Shown here piece after piece: positions 6,056 through 13,401 of a stretch of 14,531 bases of DNA. The first letter of the stretch is position 1. Each line of letters begins with the position of its first letter. This DNA comes from Calditrichota bacterium (GTDB lineage Bacteria; Zixibacteria; MSB-5A5; GN15; FEB-12): positions 1 through 14,531 of the forward strand of contig QQUK01000105.1 of NCBI GenBank assembly GCA_008501655.1, written 5' to 3'. The translations under genes were made by a program, and so were the position numbers. Under the pieces are notes generated by a model. That model saw only the letters and a list, made by a program, of their open reading frames with translations. It did no database searches and was not told where the DNA came from.

Positions 6056-7969
6056 TTGCCAAAACCTTTTTATATAACTACCCCGATTTATTATGTCAAT
6101 GACAAGCCCCACATCGGGCATGCCTATACAACAATATCAGCAGATATGATTTCCCGTTTTCATAAGCTTGCCGGCCGGGATACATTTTTTTTAACCGGTA
6201 CTGATGAACATGGGAATAAAGTTGCCGAGGCAGCGGCTAAAGCAAATCTTTCTGAAATTGAGTTTTGTGATAAAACGGTTGCGACATTTCAAAATGCCTG
6301 GAACAATCTGACTATTGAAAATGATTACTTTATCCGAACAACTTCGGACCGACATAAAAAAGCTGTTTGGAAAATCCTTGATGCAATGCGGGAAGCAAAA
6401 ACCGACGACGGAGAGGATGTCGTTTATTCTGATTACTATGAAGGCTTGTATTGTACCGGCTGTGAAAAATTTATAACCGAAAAAGAACTTGTCGATGGTC
6501 TATGTCCTGACCATAAAGTCAAACCGGAACTGTTGAAGGAAAAAAATTATTTTTTCCGACTTACTTCATTTCTTCCTAAGATTAAAGAGCTTATTGAATC
6601 TGATGAACTTGAGATACTTCCCGAAGAACGCAAACGTGAGGTTCTTGGACTTATCGGGCAGGATTTAAATGACTTTTCACTTTCCCGGGAACGGGTAAAA
6701 TGGGGTGTACCGCTATCATTTGATAAGTCTCAGGTTGCTTATGTCTGGGTTGATGCTCTTTCCAATTATATCTCGGCAATCGGGTATGGCGACGATGATG
6801 AGTCGTTTAAAAAGTGGTGGACAAATGGTGAAGTCGTTCATCTGATGGCTAAGGATATTTTAAAATTTCATTGTCTTTTCTGGCCGGCAATGCTTCTTGC
6901 TGCCGGAGAGAAACTTCCGAAGACTTTGTTCCTTCATGGATTTTTTACTGTTGATGGAGAAAAGATGTCTAAGAGTCTCGGGAATATGATCGACCCGAAT
7001 GAAGTTGTCGAAAACTTTGGTGCTGACGGTACCCGGTATCTGCTCTTAACCCAGTTTCCATTTGGTGTAGACGGAGACGTTCAGGCAAAACGATTTATTA
7101 CCCAATATAATTCGGACTTAGCCAATGATCTCGGTAATCTTGTATCAAGAGTAGTTAAAATGGTCCTTTCCAATTTTGATGGTAAACTTCCTCAGCCTAA
7201 AAAAGAAATCGACGGACTTGAAGAGTTATTAAAAGCAACAGAAGAGATGCCGAATGCGGCGTATACTCATGTTAAACATTTTCAGCTTTCCAAAGCGATT
7301 GAAGAAGCTATGGGGCTGGTTAAAACAACAAACAAATTCTTTAATGATAAAGCACCATGGAAACTTGGTAAAGAAGGTAAATTTGATGAAATGGGCGGGA
7401 TTCTTTATGCCTGTTGCGAAGTCATCAGAATTGTTTCGATTGTATTGTCTCCGATTATGCCGACAAAAATGCGGGAGATTCGGGCGATTTTTAATCTTGA
7501 TGATTCAAGCTTGAATCTTGACCAGGCAAACACGTTTTTTGTCCTTGAGCCGGGGATTACATTGAATTTTAATGATTCGATCTTCCCACGGTTATCGGAA
7601 AAAGATTTAGCTAAAAAAGAAGATACTAAATCAACTGAAGATGATAATTTGATTGATTTTGACCAGTTTGGCAAAGTTGAACTGAAAGTTGCTGAGGTAC
7701 TGGAAGCCGAAAAAGTTGAAGGTGCTGACAGACTGTTAAAACTTCAGATAGCAATTGGTGATGATAAACGTCAGATTATTGCTGGAGTCGCAGAGTTTTA
7801 TCCTCCTGAAAAAATCAAAGGTATGAAAATCGCTGTTGTAGCTAATCTTAAGCCGGCAAAAATCAGAGGTGTTGAATCTCACGGTATGCTGCTTGCTGCC
7901 AAAAAAGGGAAAAAACTGACTCTGATGACTGTCGATGGCGATATTCCTTCGGGTGCAAAAATCAGCTGA
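6056..7969 (+). CDS. metG: Methionyl-tRNA synthetase with fused C-terminal tRNA-binding domain
   Basis: This class I synthetase charges tRNA-Met with methionine in the cytoplasm. The 637-residue protein begins at TTG with the Rossmann fold carrying HIGH (19-22). KMSKS is at 303-307 within DGEKMSKSLGN. The connective domain has one zinc knuckle: C133, C136, C150 and H153 (CTGC...CPDH). The anticodon-binding helical domain spans roughly 345-505. After a charged linker (about 511-533) comes an EMAP-II/Trbp111-like OB fold (about 534-637), with the conserved stretch KVELKVAEVLEAEKVEGADRL and the ANLKPAKIRGVESHGMLLAA region. This fused tRNA-binding domain dimerises and improves tRNA binding in the family. 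The stop codon TGA shares one base with the tatD start (TGATG), so tatD translation is probably coupled to metG. metG-tatD-rsmA order is widely conserved. No anomaly seen. Confidence 0.97.
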   Translation: MPKPFYITTPIYYVNDKPHIGHAYTTISADMISRFHKLAGRDTFFLTGTDEHGNKVAEAAAKANLSEIEFCDKTVATFQNAWNNLTIENDYFIRTTSDRHKKAVWKILDAMREAKTDDGEDVVYSDYYEGLYCTGCEKFITEKELVDGLCPDHKVKPELLKEKNYFFRLTSFLPKIKELIESDELEILPEERKREVLGLIGQDLNDFSLSRERVKWGVPLSFDKSQVAYVWVDALSNYISAIGYGDDDESFKKWWTNGEVVHLMAKDILKFHCLFWPAMLLAAGEKLPKTLFLHGFFTVDGEKMSKSLGNMIDPNEVVENFGADGTRYLLLTQFPFGVDGDVQAKRFITQYNSDLANDLGNLVSRVVKMVLSNFDGKLPQPKKEIDGLEELLKATEEMPNAAYTHVKHFQLSKAIEEAMGLVKTTNKFFNDKAPWKLGKEGKFDEMGGILYACCEVIRIVSIVLSPIMPTKMREIRAIFNLDDSSLNLDQANTFFVLEPGITLNFNDSIFPRLSEKDLAKKEDTKSTEDDNLIDFDQFGKVELKVAEVLEAEKVEGADRLLKLQIAIGDDKRQIIAGVAEFYPPEKIKGMKIAVVANLKPAKIRGVESHGMLLAAKKGKKLTLMTVDGDIPSGAKIS

Positions 7970-8745
7970 TGATAGATTCTCATTGCCATCTTAATTATAT
8001 AGAGAAAATAGGTACAACTGCTGAATTGGTGCAGGAAGCATTGGATGGAGGAGTACACACGATTATTAATATCGGTACCGACCTTAAATCTTGCAATGAA
8101 TCTATTGCTCTTGCTGAACAGTTTGATTCTATCTTTGCAACAGTGGGCGTTCATCCTCATGATGCGAAAACAGTCGATGATGCTTTACTTACTCAGCTTA
8201 AAGAGTTTACAGCTCATAAGAAAGTTGTCGCGGTTGGGGAGATCGGTCTTGATTATTACCGTGATTTATCTCCAAGAGATATTCAGAAAAAAGTTTTCCG
8301 TCAGCAACTTGAATTAGCCGTTGAAACGAAACTCCCGATTGTCATTCATACCCGTGAATCGTTTGATGATACTCTTGAGATCGTCAAAGATTATGCTTTT
8401 GATCTGCCGGGTGGAGTCTTTCATTGTTTTCCCGGTGATATCAAACAGGCTGAAACAGTTATTGATTTGGGATTTGTAATCTCAGTTGGCGGAGTGATTA
8501 CGTATAAAAATGCTTCGATGGCTGATGTTGCCGCTTATGCACCCCTTGATAAGATTATTTTAGAGACAGATGCCCCATATCTTACTCCGACACCGTATCG
8601 GGGAAAAACAAATCGGCCATTGTATGTAAAGTATGTGTATGAGCATCTGGCTACATTGAAAAAGATATCTGTATCCGAAGTTGAAAAACAAGTCGACCGG
8701 AATGTTCAGAAGTTGTTTAAATTAGTGGAAACTTTCGGGGATTAG
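7969..8745 (+). CDS. tatD: TatD-family metal-dependent hydrolase / DNase
   Basis: TatD proteins are TIM-barrel, metal-dependent hydrolases of the amidohydrolase superfamily; E. coli members have 3'-5' exonuclease activity on DNA/RNA ends. The 258-residue product has all the expected metal ligands: HxH at the N-terminus (DSHCHL, H5 and H7), Glu91 in VGEIGLDYYRD, His127 in VIHTRE, His152 in FHCFPG and Asp201 in ETDAPYLTP. It starts at an ATG that overlaps the metG stop (TGATG). No separate Shine-Dalgarno site is evident, which suggests translational coupling. The end is two bases before the rsmA start. Length and motifs are normal for the family. The exact substrate of this member is not known. 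Confidence 0.95.
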   Translation: MIDSHCHLNYIEKIGTTAELVQEALDGGVHTIINIGTDLKSCNESIALAEQFDSIFATVGVHPHDAKTVDDALLTQLKEFTAHKKVVAVGEIGLDYYRDLSPRDIQKKVFRQQLELAVETKLPIVIHTRESFDDTLEIVKDYAFDLPGGVFHCFPGDIKQAETVIDLGFVISVGGVITYKNASMADVAAYAPLDKIILETDAPYLTPTPYRGKTNRPLYVKYVYEHLATLKKISVSEVEKQVDRNVQKLFKLVETFGD

Positions 8746-8747
8746 TC

Positions 8748-9551
8748 ATGCCCCCATACCGTGCCAAAAAAAGATTCGGTCAGAATTTTCTAAAAACTAA
8801 ATCTGTCATAGATTCAATAATATCAGAAATCGATCCAAAACCGGACGATAAAATTATCGAAATCGGTGCCGGGCGAGGAGCTTTGACATATCCGCTGGCA
8901 GAGTCGAAAGCCAGCATTATTGCTGTTGAGTTTGACAACGATTTAATTGGATATATGACGAAACTTCTTGCCGATTTTCAGAATGTAGAATTGGTGCATG
9001 CTGATTTTTTGACTTATCAGCCAGCGATAGAAAATTATATCCTTATTGGAAATCTCCCGTATAATATTACTTCGCCGGTAATTGAGTTTGCCTGTCAGAA
9101 TCGAGATAAAATCCGTAGTTGTTATTTTATGATGCAAAAAGAAGTCGCAATACGACTTGCCTCATCAGCCGGTTCAAAAGATTGGTCACCACTGGCAATA
9201 TTTTCGCAACTTTACTTTGATATAGAAATTCTTTTTGATATTTCTCCAAAACATTTTTCTCCGGCTCCGCAGGTTGTTTCATCTTATATCCGTTTGACAC
9301 CAAGGGAAGAGACCGATATTCCGTATCCGGATGAATTTGATTTTGTTGTTCGTTCTTCGTTTCAGCAAAGGAGAAAAACTCTATTAAATAATTTATCAAA
9401 AATAGTATCTGATGCAAAATTACTATCGGATGTATGGAATAAACTTTCCTTTGATTTAAAAATACGGGCTGAGCAGGTTACGATTGAGCAGTTTTTATCG
9501 TTGACTAATTTATTAGTCGAACGTAAGATTCTTACGTATAAAAAGAATTAA
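8748..9551 (+). CDS. rsmA: 16S rRNA (adenine1518/1519-N6)-dimethyltransferase
   Basis: RsmA (KsgA) transfers four methyl groups from S-adenosylmethionine to two adjacent adenosines in helix 45 of 16S rRNA, late in small-subunit assembly. The 267-residue protein has FGQNFL at 10-15 in the N-terminal lid, the SAM-binding motif I EIGAGRGALT (38-47), the acidic VEFD (60-63) that holds the ribose, and catalytic motif IV NLPYNITSP (102-110). The QKEVA stretch (130-134) and the C-terminal FQQRRKTLLNNL (205-216) are also typical. It follows tatD by two bases, with no strong Shine-Dalgarno site, so it is probably translated by coupling. A 28-base gap separates it from the pdxJ-like gene. In E. coli rsmA lies next to pdxA, so a neighbour related to vitamin B6 synthesis is a familiar context. 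No anomaly seen. Confidence 0.96.
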   Translation: MPPYRAKKRFGQNFLKTKSVIDSIISEIDPKPDDKIIEIGAGRGALTYPLAESKASIIAVEFDNDLIGYMTKLLADFQNVELVHADFLTYQPAIENYILIGNLPYNITSPVIEFACQNRDKIRSCYFMMQKEVAIRLASSAGSKDWSPLAIFSQLYFDIEILFDISPKHFSPAPQVVSSYIRLTPREETDIPYPDEFDFVVRSSFQQRRKTLLNNLSKIVSDAKLLSDVWNKLSFDLKIRAEQVTIEQFLSLTNLLVERKILTYKKN

Positions 9552-9566
9552 AAAGGATTCTTTTTC

Positions 9567-9574
9567 AAAAGGAG
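9567..9574 (+). promoter_or_regulatory. Strong Shine-Dalgarno site of the pdxJ-like gene
   Basis: AAAAGGAG lies five bases before ATG 9580. Such a strong site argues that the unusual gene downstream is translated. Confidence 0.75.
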
Positions 9575-9579
9575 TTGAA

Positions 9580-10299
9580 ATGTCAGATTTGATTGTAAAT
9601 GTAGATTTAGGTGGAATATTAAGAACTGTCTCCAGAAAGAGTGAACCGGATCCTGCTCAGATTGCGATGTTGGCAGAACTTTTTGGTGCAAACGGTGTAT
9701 CAATCCAGTTCCGCAGGGATAAAAAATATATCCGGGAAAAAGATCTGTTTCTTTTAAAGGGGATAATAAAATCAAAATTTACGATTGAACTTCCACCTCA
9801 TGAAGATACGATTGCCAAAATTATGGAGATTAAGCCGACATCAGTAATAATTTCAGCTGACCATGCAGATTCGGATACACCTCTTTCCCCGATAGATTTT
9901 AACAATTCGCCGGTTGATTACTCGATGTATGTCAATCAGCTTTCAGCTGTTGGTATCTCGACCGGATTTTTTATAGAACCGGAGATAGATGAAGTCAAAG
10001 GAGTTGCAAAATCCGGAGCACCGGCAGTGTTTATAAATTGTGCCGGCTATACAAATGCCCGTTCAACCGATGAAGCACAGCATGAGCTTGACAGGATAGA
10101 CAAAGCTGCTCAATTTGCCGGGCGACAGAACCTGCATATCATTGCTGGTCGCGGAATTGATTACAAAAATATTCAACCACTGTTAGAATTAAAGTTAGTT
10201 GATGATTTTATTGTGGGCAATGCCATTTGTGCAAGAGCTATACTTTTAGGAATGGAACATGCTGTCAAAGAGATGAAACAATTGATTGATAAAGTCTGA
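9580..10299 (+). CDS. Divergent PdxJ-like TIM-barrel protein lacking the usual active-site histidines
   Basis: The 239-residue protein aligns along its length with pyridoxine 5'-phosphate synthase (PdxJ), which condenses 1-deoxyxylulose 5-phosphate with 3-amino-2-oxopropyl phosphate. Shared framework: VNVD at 6-9, EPDPAQ at 22-27, a GANGVSIQFRRD segment at 36-47, Glu70 in TIEL, the KPTSV region (85-89), IAGRGIDYKNI (188-198), and VGNAICARAI...EMKQLI at the end. Compared with PdxJ (from memory), key residues differ. Leu10 stands for the His of NVDH, Gln43 for the His of VHLRED, Tyr50 for the His of RRHI, Arg191 for the His of NAGHG, and Asn214 for the His of NIGHAI. The TTEGGLD loop is absent. 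Asp9, Arg45 and Glu70 remain. It probably does not perform ordinary PdxJ chemistry; automatic annotation would still call it pdxJ. The reading frame is intact and overlaps the next start (TGATG), so it looks functional. Confidence 0.8.
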   Translation: MSDLIVNVDLGGILRTVSRKSEPDPAQIAMLAELFGANGVSIQFRRDKKYIREKDLFLLKGIIKSKFTIELPPHEDTIAKIMEIKPTSVIISADHADSDTPLSPIDFNNSPVDYSMYVNQLSAVGISTGFFIEPEIDEVKGVAKSGAPAVFINCAGYTNARSTDEAQHELDRIDKAAQFAGRQNLHIIAGRGIDYKNIQPLLELKLVDDFIVGNAICARAILLGMEHAVKEMKQLIDKV

Positions 10300-11279
10300 T
10301 GGCTGAAAATAAACAAATTGAAATAATCGTTTCCGAATCTGAGAATGATGTTCGGCTTGATGTATTTCTATCCGGACATCCTGAACTTGAACTATCCCGG
10401 ACAAAAGTACAGAAACTTGTGGAGTCCGGTGATATTATCGTAAATAGTAAAACGGCTAATAAAAAACAGTTTGTGGTTTCCGGTGATAAAATTGAGATTT
10501 CTATTGCGCCACCGGAAGAATCAGAACTTATCGCTGAAAATATCCCTCTTGAGATATTATATGATGACAAGTATCTTGCTGTTGTAAACAAACCTGCCGG
10601 AATGGTAACTCATCCCGGGGCAGGGAACCGGTCTGGGACACTTGTCAATGCCCTGTTATATCATTTTAAAAATCTCTCTTCATCATCTGATCCGGAACGG
10701 CCGGGAATAGTTCATCGACTTGATAAGGATACTTCGGGACTGCTTTTGATTGCCAAAGATGATAACGTCTATACAAAACTGCAGACTGCGATTCAAAATA
10801 GGGATGTCAAACGAACATATCTTGCACTTATTTGCGGACATGTAACGGAGGATATAGGTGAAATTGATTTACCGATTGGACGTTCAATTAAAAACCGAAA
10901 AAAAATGACAGTAACAACTGTCAATAGCCGAGAAGCTGTCACTCATTTCAAACTATTGAATAGGTATCGAACCTATGATTTACTTGAAGTCAATCTGATG
11001 ACGGGGCGGACCCATCAGATTCGGGTTCATTTCGCCCATCTGGGACACCCTATCTTCGGCGATCCCGATTATGGCGGTCGTGATAAGTGGCATCGGGGAA
11101 TATTCGGGCCTGAGAAGCCGCTTGGTAAAAAAATTCTCGGGATTATGAAGAGACAAGCGCTTCATGCTCAGAAACTTGCTTTTGAACATCCCGTAACAAA
11201 AGAGAAAATCGAGCTTGAATCAAAGCTTCCGGATGATTATAATAAACTATTGAATATATTGAACAATGAAGGTGTATAA
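10299..11279 (+). CDS. rluD: RluA-family 23S rRNA pseudouridine synthase (RluD-like)
   Basis: The enzyme isomerises specific uridines to pseudouridine in RNA; RluD acts on helix 69 of 23S rRNA. The 326-residue protein has an N-terminal S4 RNA-binding domain (about 18-68: RLDVFLS...SRTKVQKLVESGDIIVN) and the catalytic domain with HRLDKDTSGLLL (139-150), where Asp142 is the catalytic residue. Later hallmarks are MTGRTHQIRVH, the GHPIFGDPDYGG stretch and RQALHAQKLAFEHP. Length and the S4 domain suit RluD or RluC; the exact target uridine cannot be read from sequence. It begins at an ATG sharing one base with the stop of the pdxJ-like gene (TGATG). The last codons overlap a candidate promoter for the lipoprotein gene. 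Family certain, RluD subtype likely. Confidence 0.9.
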   Translation: MAENKQIEIIVSESENDVRLDVFLSGHPELELSRTKVQKLVESGDIIVNSKTANKKQFVVSGDKIEISIAPPEESELIAENIPLEILYDDKYLAVVNKPAGMVTHPGAGNRSGTLVNALLYHFKNLSSSSDPERPGIVHRLDKDTSGLLLIAKDDNVYTKLQTAIQNRDVKRTYLALICGHVTEDIGEIDLPIGRSIKNRKKMTVTTVNSREAVTHFKLLNRYRTYDLLEVNLMTGRTHQIRVHFAHLGHPIFGDPDYGGRDKWHRGIFGPEKPLGKKILGIMKRQALHAQKLAFEHPVTKEKIELESKLPDDYNKLLNILNNEGV

Positions 11280-11287
11280 GATATAAC
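11259..11287 (+). promoter_or_regulatory. Candidate sigma70-type promoter for the lipoprotein gene
   Basis: TTGAAC (11259-11264) is followed after 17 bases by TATAAC (11282-11287). Transcription would start near 11294, just before the GGAGG site at 11300-11304 and the ATG at 11310. The -35 box lies inside the end of rluD. It matches consensus at 4/6 and 5/6 positions, so chance is possible in AT-rich DNA. Confidence 0.4.
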
Positions 11288-11309
11288 CCTTTAATGTTTG
11301 GAGGATTAA

Positions 11310-11789
11310 ATGATTAAACATATTTTCTTATTCCTCTTCTGTGTGATTTTTATAAGCTGTTCAAATGACTCTCAGACAACATCGAATGATATTGATATAA
11401 AACCTACCCCTGAAATTAATCAAATAGAACAGGATGCTTTTGAAGTGCTGTTTAACTCCGCCCAGTTTGCCAGCATCGCAGTTGGCATTGCCGGGTCACC
11501 TCCGCAACAGGTAGCTGCTTTCCAGACAATTCTTGCATCGGAATATGCTGAATATCTTTTTCAGAAACTACAGGCTGATGCCAAAATCGAAGGTCAGATG
11601 TATGGTCTCTGCGGCTTGTATCTGGTAAACAAAGCATATTTTGATTCTGTTGTTTCAGATTATTATAATTCAAATGCCGAAGTCAGTACTTTTATAGGGT
11701 GTATATTATCGTCTCATCCGGTTAATGAGATTATTCCATCAATTGAAGATGGTGGTTGGCCGGAGTCTTACCGGGATTGTCCATTATAA
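11310..11789 (+). CDS. Uncharacterised lipoprotein
   Basis: I do not recognise a named family. The 159-residue product has a lipoprotein signal: MIKH, a hydrophobic core, then FISC with the lipid-accepting Cys17, so it should be anchored in the inner or outer membrane facing the periplasm. Residues 18-35 are a polar Ser/Thr/Asp-rich linker. The mature domain contains a helical stretch (about 38-60), an Ala-rich helix (about 66-92), the motif MYGLCGLYLVN (97-107) and FIGCILSSHPV (128-138), ending with DCPL. Cys101, Cys131 and Cys157 could form disulfides in the periplasm. The short GLYL/GCIL signature resembles small uncharacterised bacterial proteins I have seen, but I cannot name one with confidence. 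A strong GGAGG (11300-11304) precedes the ATG by five bases. No neighbour suggests a role. Confidence 0.7.
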   Translation: MIKHIFLFLFCVIFISCSNDSQTTSNDIDIKPTPEINQIEQDAFEVLFNSAQFASIAVGIAGSPPQQVAAFQTILASEYAEYLFQKLQADAKIEGQMYGLCGLYLVNKAYFDSVVSDYYNSNAEVSTFIGCILSSHPVNEIIPSIEDGGWPESYRDCPL

Positions 11790-11790
11790 T
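11785..11790 (+). promoter_or_regulatory. Possible -10 element for the zinc-ribbon gene
   Basis: A perfect TATAAT overlaps the stop codon of the lipoprotein gene, 36 bases before the next ATG. No good -35 is found at 16-18 bases; TTGGCC lies too far upstream (23 bases). Suggestive only. Confidence 0.25.
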
Positions 11791-11826
11791 TTCAGCTTCT
11801 AATAACTTAAAACAAAGGAACAGCCG

Positions 11827-12294
11827 ATGTTCTGTCCAAAATGTAAATATGAGTATACCGATACTGTCACGAAGTGTCCGGATTGTGAAGAATCTCTGGT
11901 TTCTGCTGAAGAATTAGAAAAAATTAAAAATGAAGAATCAGAGGTCAAGTACGATATGCTGCTGACCGAGATCGAAGATCTTGATTTTACCGACTCAGAA
12001 TATGACCTTGAGAATATTGAATGGATTCAGATTGCCCGATTGAATTCACAGAATTATGCTGATATGCTTTTGGAGACTCTCCATGAGAAGAAAATACCAG
12101 CCGTCATCCATTCGGAAACCGGTTATTTCGGGTTTATAGGGACATTGGGACCATCTTCATATGCACCTATCGGCGGAGGATATTCTCTGTTTGTGGCAAA
12201 AGAGGCGATTACGGATGTTGACGAGGAAGCGAAAATCCTGCTCGGGGATACCTGGGAGAAGAGTAAGCTTGTTGATATTGAAATTGAAAAATAG
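11827..12294 (+). CDS. Zinc-ribbon protein with C-terminal DUF2007-like domain
   Basis: The 155-residue cytoplasmic protein starts with a four-cysteine zinc ribbon (CPKC at 3-6 and CPDC at 17-20). A long acidic linker (about 21-64, rich in Glu/Asp) follows, then a compact domain at about 66-140. That domain begins WIQIARLNSQNYADMLLETL, continues KKIPAVIHSE, and ends YSLFVAKEAITDVDEEAKILL. This is the layout of DUF2007, named a putative signal-transducing protein domain: a small ferredoxin-like fold with A-x-x-x-L-x-x-x-G/K-I-P motifs. The segment GFIGTLGPSSYAPIGGGYS (102-120) is a Gly-rich insertion before the last strand. No enzyme motif is visible, and the function is unknown; nucleic-acid, protein or small-ligand binding are all possible. 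AAAGGA lies seven bases before the ATG. There is no hydrophobic segment. Confidence 0.75.
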   Translation: MFCPKCKYEYTDTVTKCPDCEESLVSAEELEKIKNEESEVKYDMLLTEIEDLDFTDSEYDLENIEWIQIARLNSQNYADMLLETLHEKKIPAVIHSETGYFGFIGTLGPSSYAPIGGGYSLFVAKEAITDVDEEAKILLGDTWEKSKLVDIEIEK

Positions 12295-12310
12295 TCTTTC
12301 TGACAACATT

Positions 12311-12332
12311 ATTGACAATTTCACTCGTCAAT
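12311..12332. promoter_or_regulatory. Inverted repeat overlapping the purM promoter, possible operator
   Basis: ATTGAC (12311-12316) and GTCAAT (12327-12332) form a perfect six-base inverted repeat with a ten-base spacer, covering the -35 element and most of the promoter spacer. A dimeric regulator bound here would block RNA polymerase. The repeat is short and could be chance. Confidence 0.3.
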
Positions 12333-12340
12333 CGTATATA
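12312..12340 (+). promoter_or_regulatory. Near-consensus sigma70 promoter, predicted to make leaderless purM mRNA
   Basis: A perfect -35 TTGACA (12312-12317) is separated by exactly 17 bases from TATATA (12335-12340, 5/6 matches). The purM ATG starts at 12346, six bases after the -10 element ends, which is about where transcription should begin. No Shine-Dalgarno sequence precedes this ATG. Transcription initiating at the A of ATG would give a leaderless message. Confidence 0.6.
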
Positions 12341-12345
12341 TCGTC

Positions 12346-13395
12346 ATGACTGAAAACAATAAAAACTCTAAAATAACCTACGCCGCAAGCGGTGTGGATG
12401 TAAAAGCCGGTGAGGATGCTGTAAACCGCATCAAATCGCTGGCTGCCTCGACATTTAATGCTCAGGTTTTGACCGGTCTCGGCTCATTTGGCGGTTTTTT
12501 CAAGCCGGAATTAGCTGATTACAAAGAACCGGTACTTCTTTCCTCAACAGACTCCGTGGGGACAAAACTCAAAGTCGCCTTCATGACCGACAAACATACT
12601 ACAATCGGGCAATGTTTAGTGAATCATTGTATCAATGATATCTTAGTACATGGTGCTAAATCAATGTTCTTTTTAGATTATATCGGTGTCGGAAAATTAA
12701 AACAGGATACGATTGCTGATATTGTTGAAGGAGTTACAATTGCCTGTAAAGAGAATGAAACCGCGTTGGTTGGCGGAGAGATGGCGGAACTTCCTGATTT
12801 CTATGCACCGGGAGAATATGACCTGGTAGGATTTGTCGTTGGAATGGTTGATAAAGATAAGATTGTCAATGGTTCTACTATAAAAGAAGGTGATGTCTGT
12901 TTAGGCTTACCATCAACAGGATTGCATACAAACGGATACACGCTTGCCCGCAAAGTTGCTTTTGACATCGGTGGTTTAAAACCGGATACATATGTTGAAG
13001 AACTCGGTACAACTATTGGTGATGCTCTCTTAGCCGTGCATAAATGTTATGCACCATTGATACATAATCTTTTAGATTCTCATACTATTAATGGAATGGC
13101 ACATATAACCGGAGGAGGAATTCCCGGTAATTTGAAACGGATACTTCCCGAAAACCTTTCTGCTGAGATTAATAAGTCAAGTTGGGATGCAGTACCGATA
13201 TTTGATTATTTGAAAATCTTAGGTGATATCGACCTGGTTGATATTTATTCTGCATTTAATATGGGCATCGGGTATATTCTTGTTGTTGACGAGAAGGATG
13301 CTGATGCAATTTCGGCAAGTATTAGACAATTTGGTGAAAAAGTATACCGGATTGGATTTATAACAAAAGGCGACGGAACAGTAAAGTTGGTGTAA
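12346..13395 (+). CDS. purM: Phosphoribosylformylglycinamidine cyclo-ligase (AIR synthetase)
   Basis: PurM uses ATP to close the imidazole ring of FGAM, giving AIR, the fifth step of purine synthesis. The 349-residue length is normal (about 345). Recognisable blocks in order: TYAASGVDVKAGEDAVNRIK at the N-terminus, GLGSFGGFF (44-52), the nucleotide-site SSTDSVGTKLK (66-76), NDILVHGAKSMFFLDYIG, GGEMAELPDFYAPGEYDLVG, PSTGLHTNGYTLARKV and HITGGGIPGNLKRILPE. Variation such as GGEMAELPD where many PurMs have GGETAEMPG is within family range. The start at ATG 12346 is supported by the conserved N-terminus, yet no Shine-Dalgarno sequence precedes it; the promoter just upstream points to a leaderless transcript. 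gpmI follows after six bases in the same reading frame. Identity is certain. Confidence 0.97.
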   Translation: MTENNKNSKITYAASGVDVKAGEDAVNRIKSLAASTFNAQVLTGLGSFGGFFKPELADYKEPVLLSSTDSVGTKLKVAFMTDKHTTIGQCLVNHCINDILVHGAKSMFFLDYIGVGKLKQDTIADIVEGVTIACKENETALVGGEMAELPDFYAPGEYDLVGFVVGMVDKDKIVNGSTIKEGDVCLGLPSTGLHTNGYTLARKVAFDIGGLKPDTYVEELGTTIGDALLAVHKCYAPLIHNLLDSHTINGMAHITGGGIPGNLKRILPENLSAEINKSSWDAVPIFDYLKILGDIDLVDIYSAFNMGIGYILVVDEKDADAISASIRQFGEKVYRIGFITKGDGTVKLV

Positions 13396-13401
13396 GATCA
13401 A

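Noticed and set aside
9550..9565. AAAAAG/CTTTTT inverted repeat before the pdxJ-like gene as a terminator or attenuator
   Set aside because: The stem is almost only A-T pairs with a four-base loop, is too weak to terminate, and probably reflects AT-rich composition.
9580..10299. pdxJ-like gene as a decayed pseudogene
   Set aside because: No frameshift or stop, full length, strong Shine-Dalgarno site, and translational overlap with rluD all argue for a working protein.
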